From: Gambelia wislizenii
Taxonomy: Eukaryota > Chordata > Lepidosauria > Squamata > Crotaphytidae
Assembly (NCBI GenBank): GCA_030847615.1
Contig: JAUMIR010000003.1
Location: 76,518,001 to 76,582,000, forward strand
Direction: 5' to 3'
Length of the DNA: 64,000 bases
In this document: piece by piece, positions 19,971 through 31,155 of the stretch
Numbering within the stretch: position 1 is the first letter of the stretch
Layout: each line of letters opens with the position of its first letter
Notes under the pieces: generated by a model
The model's input: only the letters and a program-made list of their open reading frames with translations
What the model was told of the DNA's origin: nothing
Database searches by the model: none
Made by a program: the position numbers and the translations under genes

Positions 19971-20210
19971 ATTAGGGGCAAGAAAGAGGCGTCGTCAAGA
20001 GAAAGCGGTCAAACCTGAAATCAGAGTCCGTAGCCAAATCCGGAGGAGAGTCAGAGCCGTTGTCAGGGAATCCAAGTCAAACCAGAAATCACCGATAGCA
20101 CAAGACACAAAGCGAAGAGAGAAATCCAAAAACCAGTCCGAGTCAGTATGAGGAAAACGAAAGTGAGCAATGCAAAGGTTCCTTTCAAGCTGCTAGCGCG
20201 GCGGAAAAAA

Positions 20211-20386
20211 AGGAACTGAGGGGATTTAGGCGGGAGAGCCTTTTAAGGGACCGTTATGGTAGGCGGAGTTACCGCCAAAAATGTATCAATGCACATTCTG
20301 CCTAGCGATGCTAGAAGGTTCCGTAAGCACTGCGCAGGCGCAGGAATAAACCCAACTGTGTGATTCACAGAGACCACGAAGAAGAT
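20211..20386. repeat. DIRS inverted terminal repeat (5' end of element)
   Basis: Reverse complement of 14175-14335 from aggaactgag (20211) to about 20360. The outer ~30 bp (agagaccacgaagaagat) are specific to this end and recur inverted in the internal complementary region. Confidence 0.92.
20239..20246 (-). promoter_or_regulatory. Possible TATA-like box driving DIRS genes
   Basis: On the minus strand this reads TTAAAAGG, about 270 bp upstream of the gag ATG. The aligned position in the second DIRS copy is TATATAAGG, which supports a promoter role for this part of the repeat. Confidence 0.45.
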
Positions 20387-20419
20387 CCTCTGATTACTAT
20401 AACACAATACATGTGAGAG

Positions 20420-20640
20420 CACCTTGTGGTAATTGTTCAGAAGCTTCAGGTAGTGCAGAATGCTGTTGTTGGTTTGTGGTTAGAATTGGCAGCAAGGAAC
20501 AAATTACACAAATTCTTATGCAGTTTAAAATATCAGCAAGTTTACTTTCAAGTTCCATATGAATGTGTTTGTATAAAGCCATGAACAGTTTGGGCCTGGT
20601 GTATCATAGCAAGTGCCTTCTCCACACAAGGTTTGCATCT
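20420..20640 (+). mobile_element. L2-like LINE relic
   Basis: Plus-strand fragments resemble the C-terminal RT region of L2 LINEs: QKLQVVQNAVVGL, then a decayed LHWLPV-type segment and KPMNSLGLVY (compare KALNGLGPTYL at 41090-40614). Heavily mutated, placed by motif order only. Confidence 0.4.
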
Positions 20641-23600
20641 TTCACAGATCTGCATTTAATATCCATCAGTCATATTACAATATAAAATTGATTTGTTGCC
20701 AACATAGCCACAGTTTGACAAAAACAAAATTATAGCTGATGAGTAAACTATCTATCCTTATCCTGAAATGAGGGATTTGTAATTGGAGTCTTCAGGACTT
20801 TTGCAAGGTTGCCCCAGGGGAACAGGTGGTGTTATATATACTTTATGACTGATGGATAAAAAGACAGTTGTTACACAGTTTATGACTCATGAAGTAAATG
20901 GCTATGTAACTTGAAAAACTGGTTCCATATTTTTTCCTAAGAAATGGGTCATTTTTTAATGATAATTCTACCCACCAAGTTGAAGTCCTTTGAGAGGTTG
21001 CCCTTTATTTTGGGGTTTATATGAAAATTTGTAGGGCTTTTTTTTTTTAAAGAGGATAGGGTATATAAGAACATGGGGTCATAGGGAAGATGAAAACTAG
21101 GGGTGGGGCTGAAGGAGGGGGTTGAGAAGTTCTTAAAACATTCACAGTTGTGGTTTGCGACAGTTTTAGCAGTCTGTGAGTGAGTGTCAGTGTTCTGCTT
21201 TTGAAACATTTTTTTTAAAAGGCAGCTTTAACTGTTGTAGAAGAGGTTTGGTAACAATCTATACTGATCCAGGGCCATTTCTGCCTGACATGGATATAAG
21301 GAAGGGTCCTATGTCATAGCATCCTTATGGTGCACTGTAGGGTAAAGCCCACTTTCATAAATGTTACCTCAGCATAACCCAACTGGTTATGCTAAATTCA
21401 TATCAAGTAGAGTGACAGTGGCACTTAAAAGCCCAGCACAAAGAGTGGATGAGCTGAACATTCCCACTGCTTATGTCTTTCTTGAAGCCACTTAATCCTC
21501 AAGCTATTTTTCTTCTATTGGAACTTACTTCCAGTCTTGGAACCCCACCAAGAGAAAAGCAAGTGGAACTAAACAGCTGCAGGGAGGAGGGAAGGGGAGA
21601 AAAGAGGAAGGTTCATCTGCCTTCCTTCTATCCACTCATGCTGCGTTTGAAACAGGTCTCCCTTACATGAATTTGGTGGTAATGTAACTCTTGTTCCCTT
21701 ATGTCCACTCCTGTGACACCTTTATCCCTTATGCAGCAATGTTTTGGTTAAAGAAGAAATGATGTTCCTCACCCTCTTAGGGCACCTTCACATTATACTG
21801 ACAAGGTGGTTGCTAGCTTAAAGTAAACCATGCCTTCCCTTTCTGTGTGGGAAGCTGTTTGTGTGAAGACATTCTCATACACTACAGGCAACTTTTTAAC
21901 AATGTCACCAACCTTGCTCCTACACAGAAAGGGCAATTTGTGAAGGCAGAACTAAATTGGGGTAGCTACATAATGATTTTATAATAGGTTATGTCAGGCT
22001 CTGTGCCTTGTTCATTCTACTTATCCTTTAACAGAAGCTGCAATATGAAGAACTGAGGTTTCTAGGTATTCCTCACACCTGGCTACTTTGCAGAATTTTA
22101 GTTCATTTCACTTTGGGGGAAAAAAGATTCTGCAGTTCTTAACCTTTGTGATACCCACTGACAAGTGTGAGATGCTGTACAGAACACTGAGGTCATGCAT
22201 ATAAAGGACATGAATGCAAAAGTTTTAAACACTGATTTCAGAAAATGTGCAGGCCAGCTATGCCCCAACCTGGATTCTGTCGAGATAAGCTGCCAACCGC
22301 TGCAAAATTCTAGCATAAGAATTTTACTCTGTGTAAGCATAAAAGTAATTGTATTCCCCTTTAAATTTATTACCATATTGACATTTATATTTGTTGGTTA
22401 TTACAATGTGTGGTACTCTTTCCCAAGCTCTGCAATATTTAACTATTTCCTGCTTGGATTCCTATTGAGACTTGTGCTTTCCAAATGATAAGTCTATAGA
22501 TTTGTCTTGTTTATTTGTTGTTGTTTTTATCAGAAGTGGCAGACAATTCTCCTGCTACAGTGGAACATCAGGCCCAGTCCACACATTAAGCAAACACATT
22601 TTTTTCCTCTCAGAACAAGGTTGCTCTTATCAGATTTTTGTTGAATCATACCATGAAGCAACCCCATGCGTCTCTTCTGGCAAAGCTATGGCACTATTTA
22701 AAAATACTTTGATCTTTAAAAGCTGTTAAATAGAATGCAGCTGGTGAGTGAAGGCGATAATTGGTTAATGGCTTCAACTGTCCCATTCCAATTCCCCATG
22801 TCTCTCATTTAAACTGTCTGCTGCAGCTCTGATCTGTTTGCTTTCATTACTCATGTTACTTCAATTACCTCAGTAACTAGCTTTCACTAAAGCTACACTA
22901 GTCAATTATCAGCCTCCAAAGTTCTTTAATGAAAGGATTTGTTTCTTCATTGTTGTATCTTTATTTGGACAGTAGCAGTTTGGTATATTTGACCTTGGAC
23001 CCAGAGAATTACACACAACAAGAAGAGGAAAGAGGACACCATCAATTGGAGTGACCTCTCTTGGTCTAATCAAAAGGGACTCCTTACCAATTCTTAAACC
23101 TTTGCAAACTCAGTAAAAGTTTACCACTTTAGGCTGGTAGTGGCAACTATGTCTGTTTTTAAAATTACTCTGAAGTGACAATTCAAGCTACATTGTTAAC
23201 CCATTACCCATGAAAGCTGGTGCTGAAATTGGTTCTGGAATAAAACAAAATAACCAGGTTTTGAAGAGTACCCAGTTTTTTTTTGAAGAACCCAGTCTGT
23301 AGTAACAGAGTTCACTTTAAAGTGACTTAAGACTGCATCTAAATGATATGGAAAGGTATTGCTTGCTACTTGTTCTTTGCTGACTAATCAATGGCTCTGA
23401 ATGGTATTTGTCAGGCTTCTCTTCCTAAAAGCAGTCAAATCCCATCCAACTGTCATAATCTGAATGGCATCTCAAAAATCTACTGTTCTTTGTAGTATGA
23501 GAAGGATTAATGCTTTGCCTGCTTCCAGTCAGGGGAAGGCAAGCAGACTTAAGTCCAGGCCACCTGTTTCATATGATGCCTACGGCAAGAACCATAAGAA

Positions 23601-24982
23601 AAGCTTGGGTAACAATATGCCAGCAGGAATTTGGTACTGAATTAAAAGCCCCTGCAAATCCAACTTTTAAGTAGACACACAGATCATGAGCAGGAACATC
23701 CTATATAACGGTCCATGCCAGTTCTTTTCACATACTGCATTTTGAGAAATGAGTTTTTTCTGCTGGTTTTTGGCTCTCATGGAATATAAAGATATTTAAA
23801 CAGCAGCTGCATGTTAAAAAAAGATTTTAAAAAATTGTAACACAGAGAACTGCATATACTATAAATTGCTTGATTAACTCACTGATGGTTCTAGAGTTTT
23901 GAACTATGAAAAACAGAGGCAACTTCAGCAGCACTTTATAACTCTGTTTCTGGTAACTCGGGACTGTGGTTATTGTAAACATGCATGGAATGTGTTCCAG
24001 AATTTGGACACTAAAAAATCTTGTGAGTCAAGATAAAATTTCAGCAGACAACAGAACAACTTTCAGGACAACAGCAGACAACAGAAAATTTTAGGACAAC
24101 AGAAAGAAAAACCTGCATACTCGTGGACAGGGTCTGCAAAAAACTAAGACAGGCAGGACTTTGGGATAGGACCTCTAATAATGAAGTGAGGCTTCCATAC
24201 CTCTCTCCCCTGTGATATCATGGTTCCTTGTCCAGAAACACAAGCACCTTCCCCACTTCATGCACCATCGTCCTTCCCTGGATCCTTAAACCTACTCTTT
24301 TTAAAACTTTTCTGCAAGACTGTTAAGATTTAATTCAGCTGTATTATATGAAGCTAACTAGCTAGCTAGCTAGATATGAGAGAGTCTCTTTTGAGTTCAT
24401 ATTTTGAGGTTTCTTGAGATTTTCAGAAACAAACCATGCCCCTTGATTTTTATATCTTATTAAGTAACTCTCACGTCTGGTCTATATATGCTGGAGAATA
24501 AAGTGAAAGAATCCTGATATTGAAAAGGAGAGTGCATTGCATTAAATTGTGGGTGATGACTGCTATTTTTTAATATTCTCACCTTGAAACACCCTCCGAA
24601 ACACATATTCCGTTAAGCAAACAACACAACACAACACATCAGAGCCAAGATTCTAGAACAAATTTCTCCCTGCTGTGCTAAGTATGGAGGTTTTCATGTA
24701 CATATTTTCTTTTCAATGTAGTACAACATCTACAAGTGTGGTCTTCCATCTACTCTACAATCTCAATTTAATGGAGTGTGGAGGTGTTTGTATCACAATT
24801 ACACACCAATATCCAGAACAGCTCAAGCCTACTAGAGCAAGGGAAATCAAAGCAGACACATAGTGAACAGGAAACAGGTTAAGCAGTCTCACATGGTTTA
24901 CCTCAAAGTAGTTTATGTGAAAAAGTCTACTTGGATACCACAAAAGACAACACAAGGTCCAGGCAAGTATTGTATTTCATAC
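20641..24982. other. BTRC intron, largely repeat-poor
   Basis: No LINE coding remnant, SINE box or inverted-terminal element could be recognised over most of these 4.3 kb. A short (CTAG)n run is at 24355-24374 and ggacaacagcagacaacag repeats at about 24045-24105. The repeat-poor interval includes the candidate conserved block 22740-22960. Confidence 0.4.
22740..22960. other. Candidate conserved non-coding element
   Basis: Complex, repeat-free sequence with homeodomain-type motifs (gataattggttaatgg, ttcaattacctcag, cagtcaattatcag-like). BTRC belongs to the LBX1-FGF8 neighbourhood in vertebrates, where non-coding regulatory elements sit in bystander introns. Without an alignment this is a suggestion only. 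Confidence 0.25.
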
Positions 24983-25101
24983 CTGATTGTATTATCTGAT
25001 GAGCCACTGACTACTAGTCTATCTCTGTACTGAAGACATGCAATGCCTCGCTTGTGGCCATTGAGGGTACGCACAAATTCACAAGTACTCGTGTTCCATA
25101 C
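24983..25101 (-). CDS. BTRC: BTRC exon, WD40 repeat 5
   Basis: After a cctttacag acceptor (25103-25102) the minus strand reads [39 protein letters not shown] and two bases of Arg, then gtatg at 24982. It corresponds to human residues 414-453. Arg431 and Gly432 (in GHKRGIA), reported degron contacts, are present. VWNTSTC, not VWSTSTC, marks the BTRC paralog. Length 119 bp; phases agree with both neighbours. The protein sequence seen is identical to the human one I recall. Confidence 0.97.
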
Positions 25102-25195
25102 CTGTAAAGGTGAACACAAATTAATTGTTCTGAAAGTGATAGACATACAGAGTTATTTGCATGAACAAGGATCATTGGTACTTACTGCAAGGTGG

Positions 25196-25430
25196 TAATT
25201 TCCTGTAATAGACAGAGGACAACCTGCAAATGGGTTGTGTTCTCCAAATCCCACATATCCACCTGCAGGATGTCCTCTGCCTCTACAGGGAAAAGAACTG
25301 CTGGCACTTCCTATAAGACTGTAATTTTCTATAGCTGACAGAGTACATCCTGCAGATGGGCAGTGAAATTCTGAGGAGGTAACCCATCTGCAGGATGTTC
25401 TCTGCCGCAAAGTGAAAAGCCATCTATTCT
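25196..25430. repeat. Two diverged ~110-bp tandem units with internal palindromes
   Basis: Unit 1 (about 25196-25304) and unit 2 (about 25321-25430) share tcctgcaratggg, cacctgcaggatgtcctctgcc-like and aagtgaaaag/agggaaaag blocks. Within each unit the gacagagkaca start is partly complementary to the tgtcctctgc end. The array begins 95 bp downstream (gene upstream) of the 25101 exon edge. Confidence 0.6.
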
Positions 25431-25477
25431 TAACAGGAGCTATATACATATAGCAAGGTTGGAACAGGACAGAAAAA

Positions 25478-25743
25478 CTCTAGGAGCCTTATCACACTCC
25501 GAGGAAAAGCAGCAAAACAGCAGAAACATTCTGTCTTTTCTGCTACCTTCCCATATGGTGTTGTTTGTTCATTCTGGTCCTGTAAAACTGTACCTTTTTG
25601 CTAGCCAGAAAAACCTGTTAGCTCGGTCCCCCACAGGACCAGAACAAAAGGATGCTGGAAGGATGCCAAAGTCATGTGGGAAGGCACAGGAAAGACGGAA
25701 CATTCCTGCCGCTTTGCCTCTTTTCCTTGGAATGTGATAAGAC
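25478..25743. mobile_element. Foldback MITE with ~70-bp inverted ends
   Basis: Left end ggagccttatcacactccga and right end (inverse) ggagtcttatcacattccaa pair over roughly 70 bp, including ggaaaagcagcaaaacagc against ggaaaagaggcaaagcggc. The element is 266 bp and non-coding. Superfamily not decided; no clear target duplication was read. Confidence 0.7.
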
Positions 25744-25920
25744 TCCAATTCAAATCCCCACTTGATTATGAAACTCATAGGATGACCTTGGGCCAGTCTC
25801 TGTCTCTCTGTCTAGCCTATCTCACAGAGACATTGTGAGGATAATATGAAGACAGGTGAAACCAAACATGCCAACTTGTGCTCCTTGGAGAAAGATGGGA
25901 TAGAAATGGAACAAATCCAA
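25744..25920 (+). mobile_element. tRNA-derived SINE fragment
   Basis: A B-box-like aattcaaatccccac, the core gatgaccttgggccagtctc, ctcacagagacattgtgaggataa and a gggatagaaatggaa end are typical of a widespread reptile tRNA-SINE body. The A box is missing, probably where it abuts the MITE. Confidence 0.6.
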
Positions 25921-25968
25921 TAACAAAGAAACAACTGTTCAAAGTCATAATGATATCAAAGTTTGCAC

Positions 25969-26218
25969 CTTTATAGTTCTGTCACCTGATGCCGACACAA
26001 TGTACTTGTCATCAAAATCTACTACATTGACAGCTGCCCTGTGTCCAACCAGAACTCTTCGAAGTGTGATGTCCGTTGGGGAGGCCATGTCCCACACAGC
26101 AATGGAACGATCTTTGGAACATGTCACCATCATGCCATTATTAAAGCGCAGGTGCAGTACCGCTTCACAATGATGAATCAGTGTGTTTAGCATTTCACCC
26201 GTATTTACATCCCACACT
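25969..26218 (-). CDS. BTRC: BTRC exon, WD40 repeats 3-4
   Basis: The largest propeller exon, 250 bp. After aaattttag the minus strand completes Arg (AG|A) and reads [60 protein letters not shown] and [23 protein letters not shown], then gtgca. This equals human residues 330-413. [12 protein letters not shown] and ASPTDI are BTRC-type; FBXW11 has VLNTLIHHNEAV and ASATDI. WD signatures and the conserved GH/WD dipeptides are all present. No disruption is visible. Confidence 0.98.
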
Positions 26219-27284
26219 CTAAAATTTCCAATAAAAGACAAGATGAAAAGAAAGGGAGAGATTATAAGTTTCACAATGTAAGCAGAAGGTTGCCAAATAA
26301 GCCTATCCTGTAGGCTTCATTTGGTGGCAATGACTTAAATAGCAGTGCTGATGTGAAAAAAGCATTTCAATTAAAACAAATTTTCTTTCTCTCAACAGCT
26401 TTCTGAGGAAGGATATTCGTATAGCCATTTGAAAGATGGAGAACAACAAATAAAATAATATATAGCATGTTCAATGTGATATCATGAACTATGTGAGATG
26501 AATCCTGAAACAAACAACCCTCCTCTGTTGAGGACAGTGACAGTGTCTAGAAAATAAAAAGTGGCAATACTGTTGGCACTGTAATGACCCGGCAAGGAAA
26601 TAAAAACAAGAAACATCATAATTAAAGGATTTAATAAACCTGAGAATTGGACATTTCTTCTGGAGATGCTGGGTTTCTGTGCTTTTACATGCAATGCAGA
26701 ATCTGAACTTACCCATAAAATTTAGTTTCCTGAGATATTCCACCCTAATTTTAATAATCATGGCTGCAGAAAAGAATATGGGCAAAATTTACAAAAGGGT
26801 AAGAAATGTGCTCTGGATATCATCCCTGTTTCTTAAATGAGACACTTCCTCAGCATACTTTCTGGCTTTTAGCTTTTGACTACTCCGTATTATTATATTC
26901 TAAACTGGGGCAGACAAAGTGTGATTTGCAGGCCACATGTGGTCCTATAAGGTCATTTTATGACCCTATTGTCCCATCCTCCCAATTGTAGGGTGAGATC
27001 TTTTTTGCCCCCAAATGACCAATAGATGTATTCCCAGCCTCTGGGCAGATGCTACTGTATATATCATCACTTTTGGGCACATCTGGGGGACTAAAAACTG
27101 TACAGACCTATAAAAAGGTGAGGGGGAGCCAACATGTCTGAAGATGTGGTTAGATAAATATTAAAAAATGGTTAAAAATTTATTTATCAAGTGTTGAGAA
27201 ACTCTTGATGAGAAGAATTCAAGACTAATAAGAATCTTTACAGTTAAGGACTTAGCCTACACAAAATTTGCATTGTGTGCGTGT

Positions 27285-27490
27285 GTGTAGAAAACATCAT
27301 TTTCTGTACAGAAAATATATTTTCTGTATAGAATATGCTGTTTCCTGCAAAGAAAATGGTGTCAGTCATGACTTATTCTGCACCAAATTCATATATGATT
27401 TGTTTTGTGCAGAAAGCAGCATTGTTTTTTGCAGAAAACAGCATTCCTATGCAGAAAACAGCATTTTCTGCATGGGAAAAAATATTTCTG
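27285..27490. repeat. Degenerate minisatellite, ~20-bp 'gcagaaaacagcattttctg' unit
   Basis: Variants of an about 20-bp unit recur: ttctgtacagaaaatat, ttctgtatagaatatgct, gcagaaagcagcattg, gcagaaaacagcattcc and gcagaaaacagcattttctg. The unit is itself nearly self-complementary (cagaaaa/ttttctg). Confidence 0.65.
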
Positions 27491-28589
27491 AGGAGAAGTC
27501 CCAAATATGTCCTGAACTGTGAATAGTCTTCAAAACATGTTTTCGAAGACCTTCTTGCAGTGGAAAGAAAACAGCTAAAATTACTTGTTGCTTCTGGCGG
27601 GGGGGGGGGGGATTAGCAAAGAATTATCCCATAGAATGAAGCCCTCCAGGATTCTCCAAGGGTCCAAGGGCCAATGCTGTCCTCCAGTCTCTGACAATTG
27701 CCATCTATGTTCTAAATGCAGGAAAGATTCCAAAACAGATAACACATTCTTAGCCAGGGTTTTATTTTGTGGCAGATGCAGAGCAGCACTATGCTTTTCC
27801 TACCTCCCATATTTGTTCTAGTCCACAGAAAAATTTTAAGTGGTAGGTTGCATGAGCACTTAGGATCAAAACATTTCTTTTGTCCAGCTAGTGCTTGAAA
27901 GAACACAAAGTATTTAAAATATTTTCCTAGTCCAACTAAACTAAACAGGATTTAACTGGATATTTTATGAAAATAGAATTGATACACTCAAGAAAATATG
28001 ATGATTGTCAACCCTTTTCAAAGACAAGTCATTATATTTATTTACATATGTGTATGTTGCTAACCCTGAAAAATACATTTAAGCTGCTGCTAATGAAGGC
28101 AATTTATAAAAAGTCTGTGCAAAATGGTTTTCCCTTCCTTGTGTGTGTCCTCTTTTCCCTGTTTTGAGGGTAGTATGACAAGTGCTTGTGGAACAAATTC
28201 ATCTTCTTTCTCTTTAAATACTTTTTATGAAAGTTGGTGCAGCATAGCAGCCATGATTATTTAGTTCCTCAATTCAAATTTCAGTTCCACCATTAAGTTT
28301 CCAGAGGATCTTTCACAAAGCATTCTTTCCTCAGCCTTAGCAACCGCCTCCAATGCATCTGCAGTATTGCTGGTGGTACCTAAACACCACTGAAGATGAG
28401 AAAGGTTGCACAGAGTAAAATATTTCCAGTCCTATGCAAAACATCTGAGATGTCTCATTCCTAAGTTTTGACAATGATCAGGTAAAATTATTGCAGTGTG
28501 TTATATGTGAAGATAACCATAAGAGTGTTTGGAAACTTCAACTTAGTTCATAATATGCCCACTGAGTAATCAAAGGAGTCTAAAAAATG

Positions 28590-29035
28590 AGACCATATTA
28601 AGCCAGCACTTGAACTGCACTGGCTACCAGTTTATCTCATGGCAAAATTTAAACTGCTGGTGTTTATCATCAAAGTCCCAACTGGGGTTTAAGCCAAGGG
28701 CATCTTAAAGCTCAATGACTCTCATATGAAATGGAGTGTATGTTAATATCTTCGAGGCTCTTCTGGATTGTTTCCAGCATTTTCAGCATACTTCACTGAT
28801 CAAGAATCTACATTGTTAACTTTTTGGCATCAAGTAAAGTCTTTCCTGTTTACCAAAACATTGGGGGGCACCTAGCAAACAAGTATTTTTTTGGGTGGGT
28901 GGGTGGGATTGCTTGTCGTTTTGTATTTCTTTTCTCCACTTTTTAAAAAAATTAGTCCTGTAACTGTTTTCATTATGGTACAGGCTGCCTTGGAAATCTG
29001 TATCTGTTAGAAAGGCAAGATATAAGTACTGTAAA
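28590..29035 (+). mobile_element. L2 LINE 3' relic
   Basis: A decayed LHWLPV-type motif (ctgcactggctaccagtt) and KFKLLVFIIKV are followed by a 3' UTR ending ggctgccttggaaatctgta and agaaaggcaagatataagta. The same order is seen in the better L2 copies at 40370-42075 (antisense) and 56620-58500. Confidence 0.6.
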
Positions 29036-29063
29036 CAAACAAATGAATGAATACAATAGATAC

Positions 29064-29182
29064 CTGACAGTGGAATCTGATGATCCAGTGATGATCACTC
29101 GTTCATCGTACTGGAGGCAAAGGACCGACCCTGTGTGTCCAGTTAGAATTCTCTTGCATTCTAGTGTATTCTTGTCCCAGAT
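29064..29182 (-). CDS. BTRC: BTRC exon, WD40 repeats 1-2
   Basis: Minus strand after cttcctag: [39 protein letters not shown] and two bases of Arg, then gtatc. Equals human residues 291-330. Ser309 (GHTGSV) and Ser325 (TGSSDST), known phosphodegron contacts, are present. [10 protein letters not shown] separates it from FBXW11 (KTSLECLKVL as I recall). Length 119 bp, phases 0 to 2, consistent with neighbours. Confidence 0.98.
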
Positions 29183-29713
29183 CTAGGAAGGCAAAGGGGA
29201 ATTATCATCCTGGGACTTCATCAAAAGGTAAATGGACTGTATTGCTAGACTGGCTCTTTTGTTTTCTACAACACAGCATTTTATTTACTAAGGCGAGCAG
29301 AACTTATTTAAGTGGCACACAACACACACTGTATTCCACAGGCACTTTGGAGCAATATAAACTATCCTTAATATCTCTGTTTTTAATATGAACATAGTGT
29401 TTACCCTTCTCATTAGGGAACAGGAAGACTTTAATTACTGAAGGACCAATAACATGGCTAGCAATGAGCACAGTGCAAGAAAACGAAGCAGATAATATAG
29501 ATTTATTCCCCTTGTTTAGAAAAGAGGGAGGAAAACCAATGCATTTAAAAGTCAAACTTGATGTGGGAGGCAGTAGAAGAAAGAGAAGAAAAGGATTAAC
29601 CTCATTCCTCTCAATTTTTCTTCTCTATTGCTTTGCCTAAATGAAGTTACACCTGCATTTTTTTTCTAGAACTGGATTTTTATCCTATTTTTTACTCACT
29701 GAGGAACTCTCAC
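29183..29713. other. Short BTRC intron, nothing recognised
   Basis: 531 bp between two WD40 exons, with no repeat or coding signal that I can name. Confidence 0.6.
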
Positions 29714-29851
29714 CTTGATAGTATTGTCTCGGAGGCCACTCACTATTTTCTGATCATCATATTGTAAACAATAAACTCCTTTGCTTGTTTCACTTCGACA
29801 GTGGATTCGCTGTAAGCTATGCCTTCCACATCGCCAGTTTGATTCTATTGT
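29714..29851 (-). CDS. BTRC: BTRC exon, linker and WD40 repeat 1
   Basis: After a tctccctcag acceptor the minus strand reads [40 protein letters not shown] and RDNTIK, then gtgag. It equals human residues 245-290. Tyr271 and Arg285, both degron-binding residues, are intact. [16 protein letters not shown] is the BTRC form. The exon is exactly 46 codons, phase 0 at both ends. Confidence 0.98.
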
Positions 29852-31155
29852 CTGAGGGAGAAAAAATAATTTTAAAGTGTGGCACATACATCACAGAAAT
29901 TTTGAAACAATGCAGTATGCTTGAGTCCTGAGACAACAGAGGTAGTTCTAATGCTGAAACCATTTATCACTGGATAGTCCTAGGGCATGCTGGGAGGCAA
30001 AGGGGCAGGCTGCTCCCTCCTCAATTTCCCAGGCTCAATTTAAAACCTGTTCAGGAGAATGCTAACCACTACCAAGAAGGCGGAAACACCAACCATCTAC
30101 AATACTGTTCATCAATAGTGCTGGCATGCTTCTTCTAGGGATGCATGGCCAGAGGAAGGCAAAGGCAAACTCCTTCTGAACAAATCTTGCCATGAAAATC
30201 CCATGATAGGTTTGCCTTCTGGTCACCATAAGTTGGAAATGACTTGAAGGCACAACAACAACAACAACAACAACAACGTCCAGCTATCAGGAGAGATGTT
30301 TCTTCTGAGTCTTTCTTACTCTCTTGATTGGAGTACAGTTTATGGCAAAATGCTTGCTGACTCTTGTCCACACCAACTTACACATTCTTCCCACTTCTAC
30401 CTACTGTCAATCCTGGTTGTCCATTAGAGAATATTTTCTCTTCTTCCCCAACCATCTTTTCATTTTGCACATGCTCCACTGGGCCCTAGTTCTCCACCTT
30501 CCCTGGAAACAATTTTTCCACAATTAAAGTGGGAACTGCCAAGTAAACTATGGGTCTTGATTTTATCTTAATTACACCAGAAGAGGCTCAAGCATTTGCT
30601 GAACGTGAAAAGACTCAATGTGATGCTATCTGACCACCCTTGATCATGAGTGAGATACTATGAGATATATTTAATTCGCTGTAAACAGAGAAGCAGAATG
30701 GTTATGGTTTACTGCATACTGAAATTTTAACTGTGATTACATCACAGTTGTATGATATCATCTATTTTTATTTTTTACTCTAATTTCTGGAAAGATAGGA
30801 CAGTGAATCTCAGTTCCTACTACCAAAGGAAGACAATACTGTATATGCAAAAATCAGAGCTTTAAAAAAATTACTTTGATTGCAACTAGTACTCATACTG
30901 GCAAGGTAATTCATATCTAGTATATATGATACATTAAAGACCAAGTAAAAAATATTATTTCTAAATAGGATATGACTTCAAGGGGAAAAAATGACACACA
31001 CTATCACATATAAGGATACACATTTCTCTGTCATTCTCCATACACATGGTAGGGACCCATAACTGGCAGGAATCATTGTAGGAAATTTATAGCAGCTAAA
31101 ACAACCCTAAGAAGCTGAAGTGCAAAATTTCTCCCTCATGTCCTCTGGCTCTTAC
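29852..31155. other. BTRC intron with a SINE tail
   Basis: Holds the SINE fragment at 30140-30277; otherwise AT-rich and unassigned. Confidence 0.5.
30140..30277 (+). mobile_element. tRNA-SINE 3' half with (CAA)n tail
   Basis: Atggccagaggaaggcaaag, caaatcttgccatgaaaatc, aagttggaaatgacttgaag and a (CAA)n tail match the 3' half of the SINE at 38209-38450. The tRNA head is missing or unrecognisable. Confidence 0.7.

Larger units (their letters stand above)
14131..20386 (-). mobile_element. Near-complete DIRS-family tyrosine-recombinase retrotransposon
   Basis: A 6.25-kb element in the BTRC intron, same strand as the gene. In its own direction it has a 5' inverted terminal repeat (20386-20211), gag (19970-17661), RT/RNase H (to 15757), tyrosine recombinase (15775-14708), internal complementary region (about 14510-14416) and 3' inverted terminal repeat (14335-14131). 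DIRS elements integrate by tyrosine recombinase, make no target duplication, and use the internal complementary region to rebuild full ends on a circular DNA intermediate. All three reading frames are open and the terminal repeats are almost identical over about 150 bp, which suggests a recent insertion. I could read no target duplication, as expected. Whether it is mobile now cannot be told from sequence. Confidence 0.93.
26219..29063. other. BTRC intron with scattered old repeats
   Basis: Besides the minisatellite and L2 relic listed separately, about 26919-27010 (gtgatttgcaggccacatgtgg) resembles one end of a hAT-type element also seen at 60330-60385. A G run is at 27599-27611. The remainder is unassigned. 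Confidence 0.4.

Noticed and set aside
25153..25449. 98-codon frame with repeated RGRGHPAGGY-like pattern
   Set aside because: It is the translation of a two-unit DNA repeat, with no domain.
27268..27526. 84-codon frame
   Set aside because: It is the translation of the degenerate minisatellite.
30740..30960. Possible microRNA-like or tRNA structure in AT-rich intron
   Set aside because: No stem of adequate length or tRNA box pair could be drawn.
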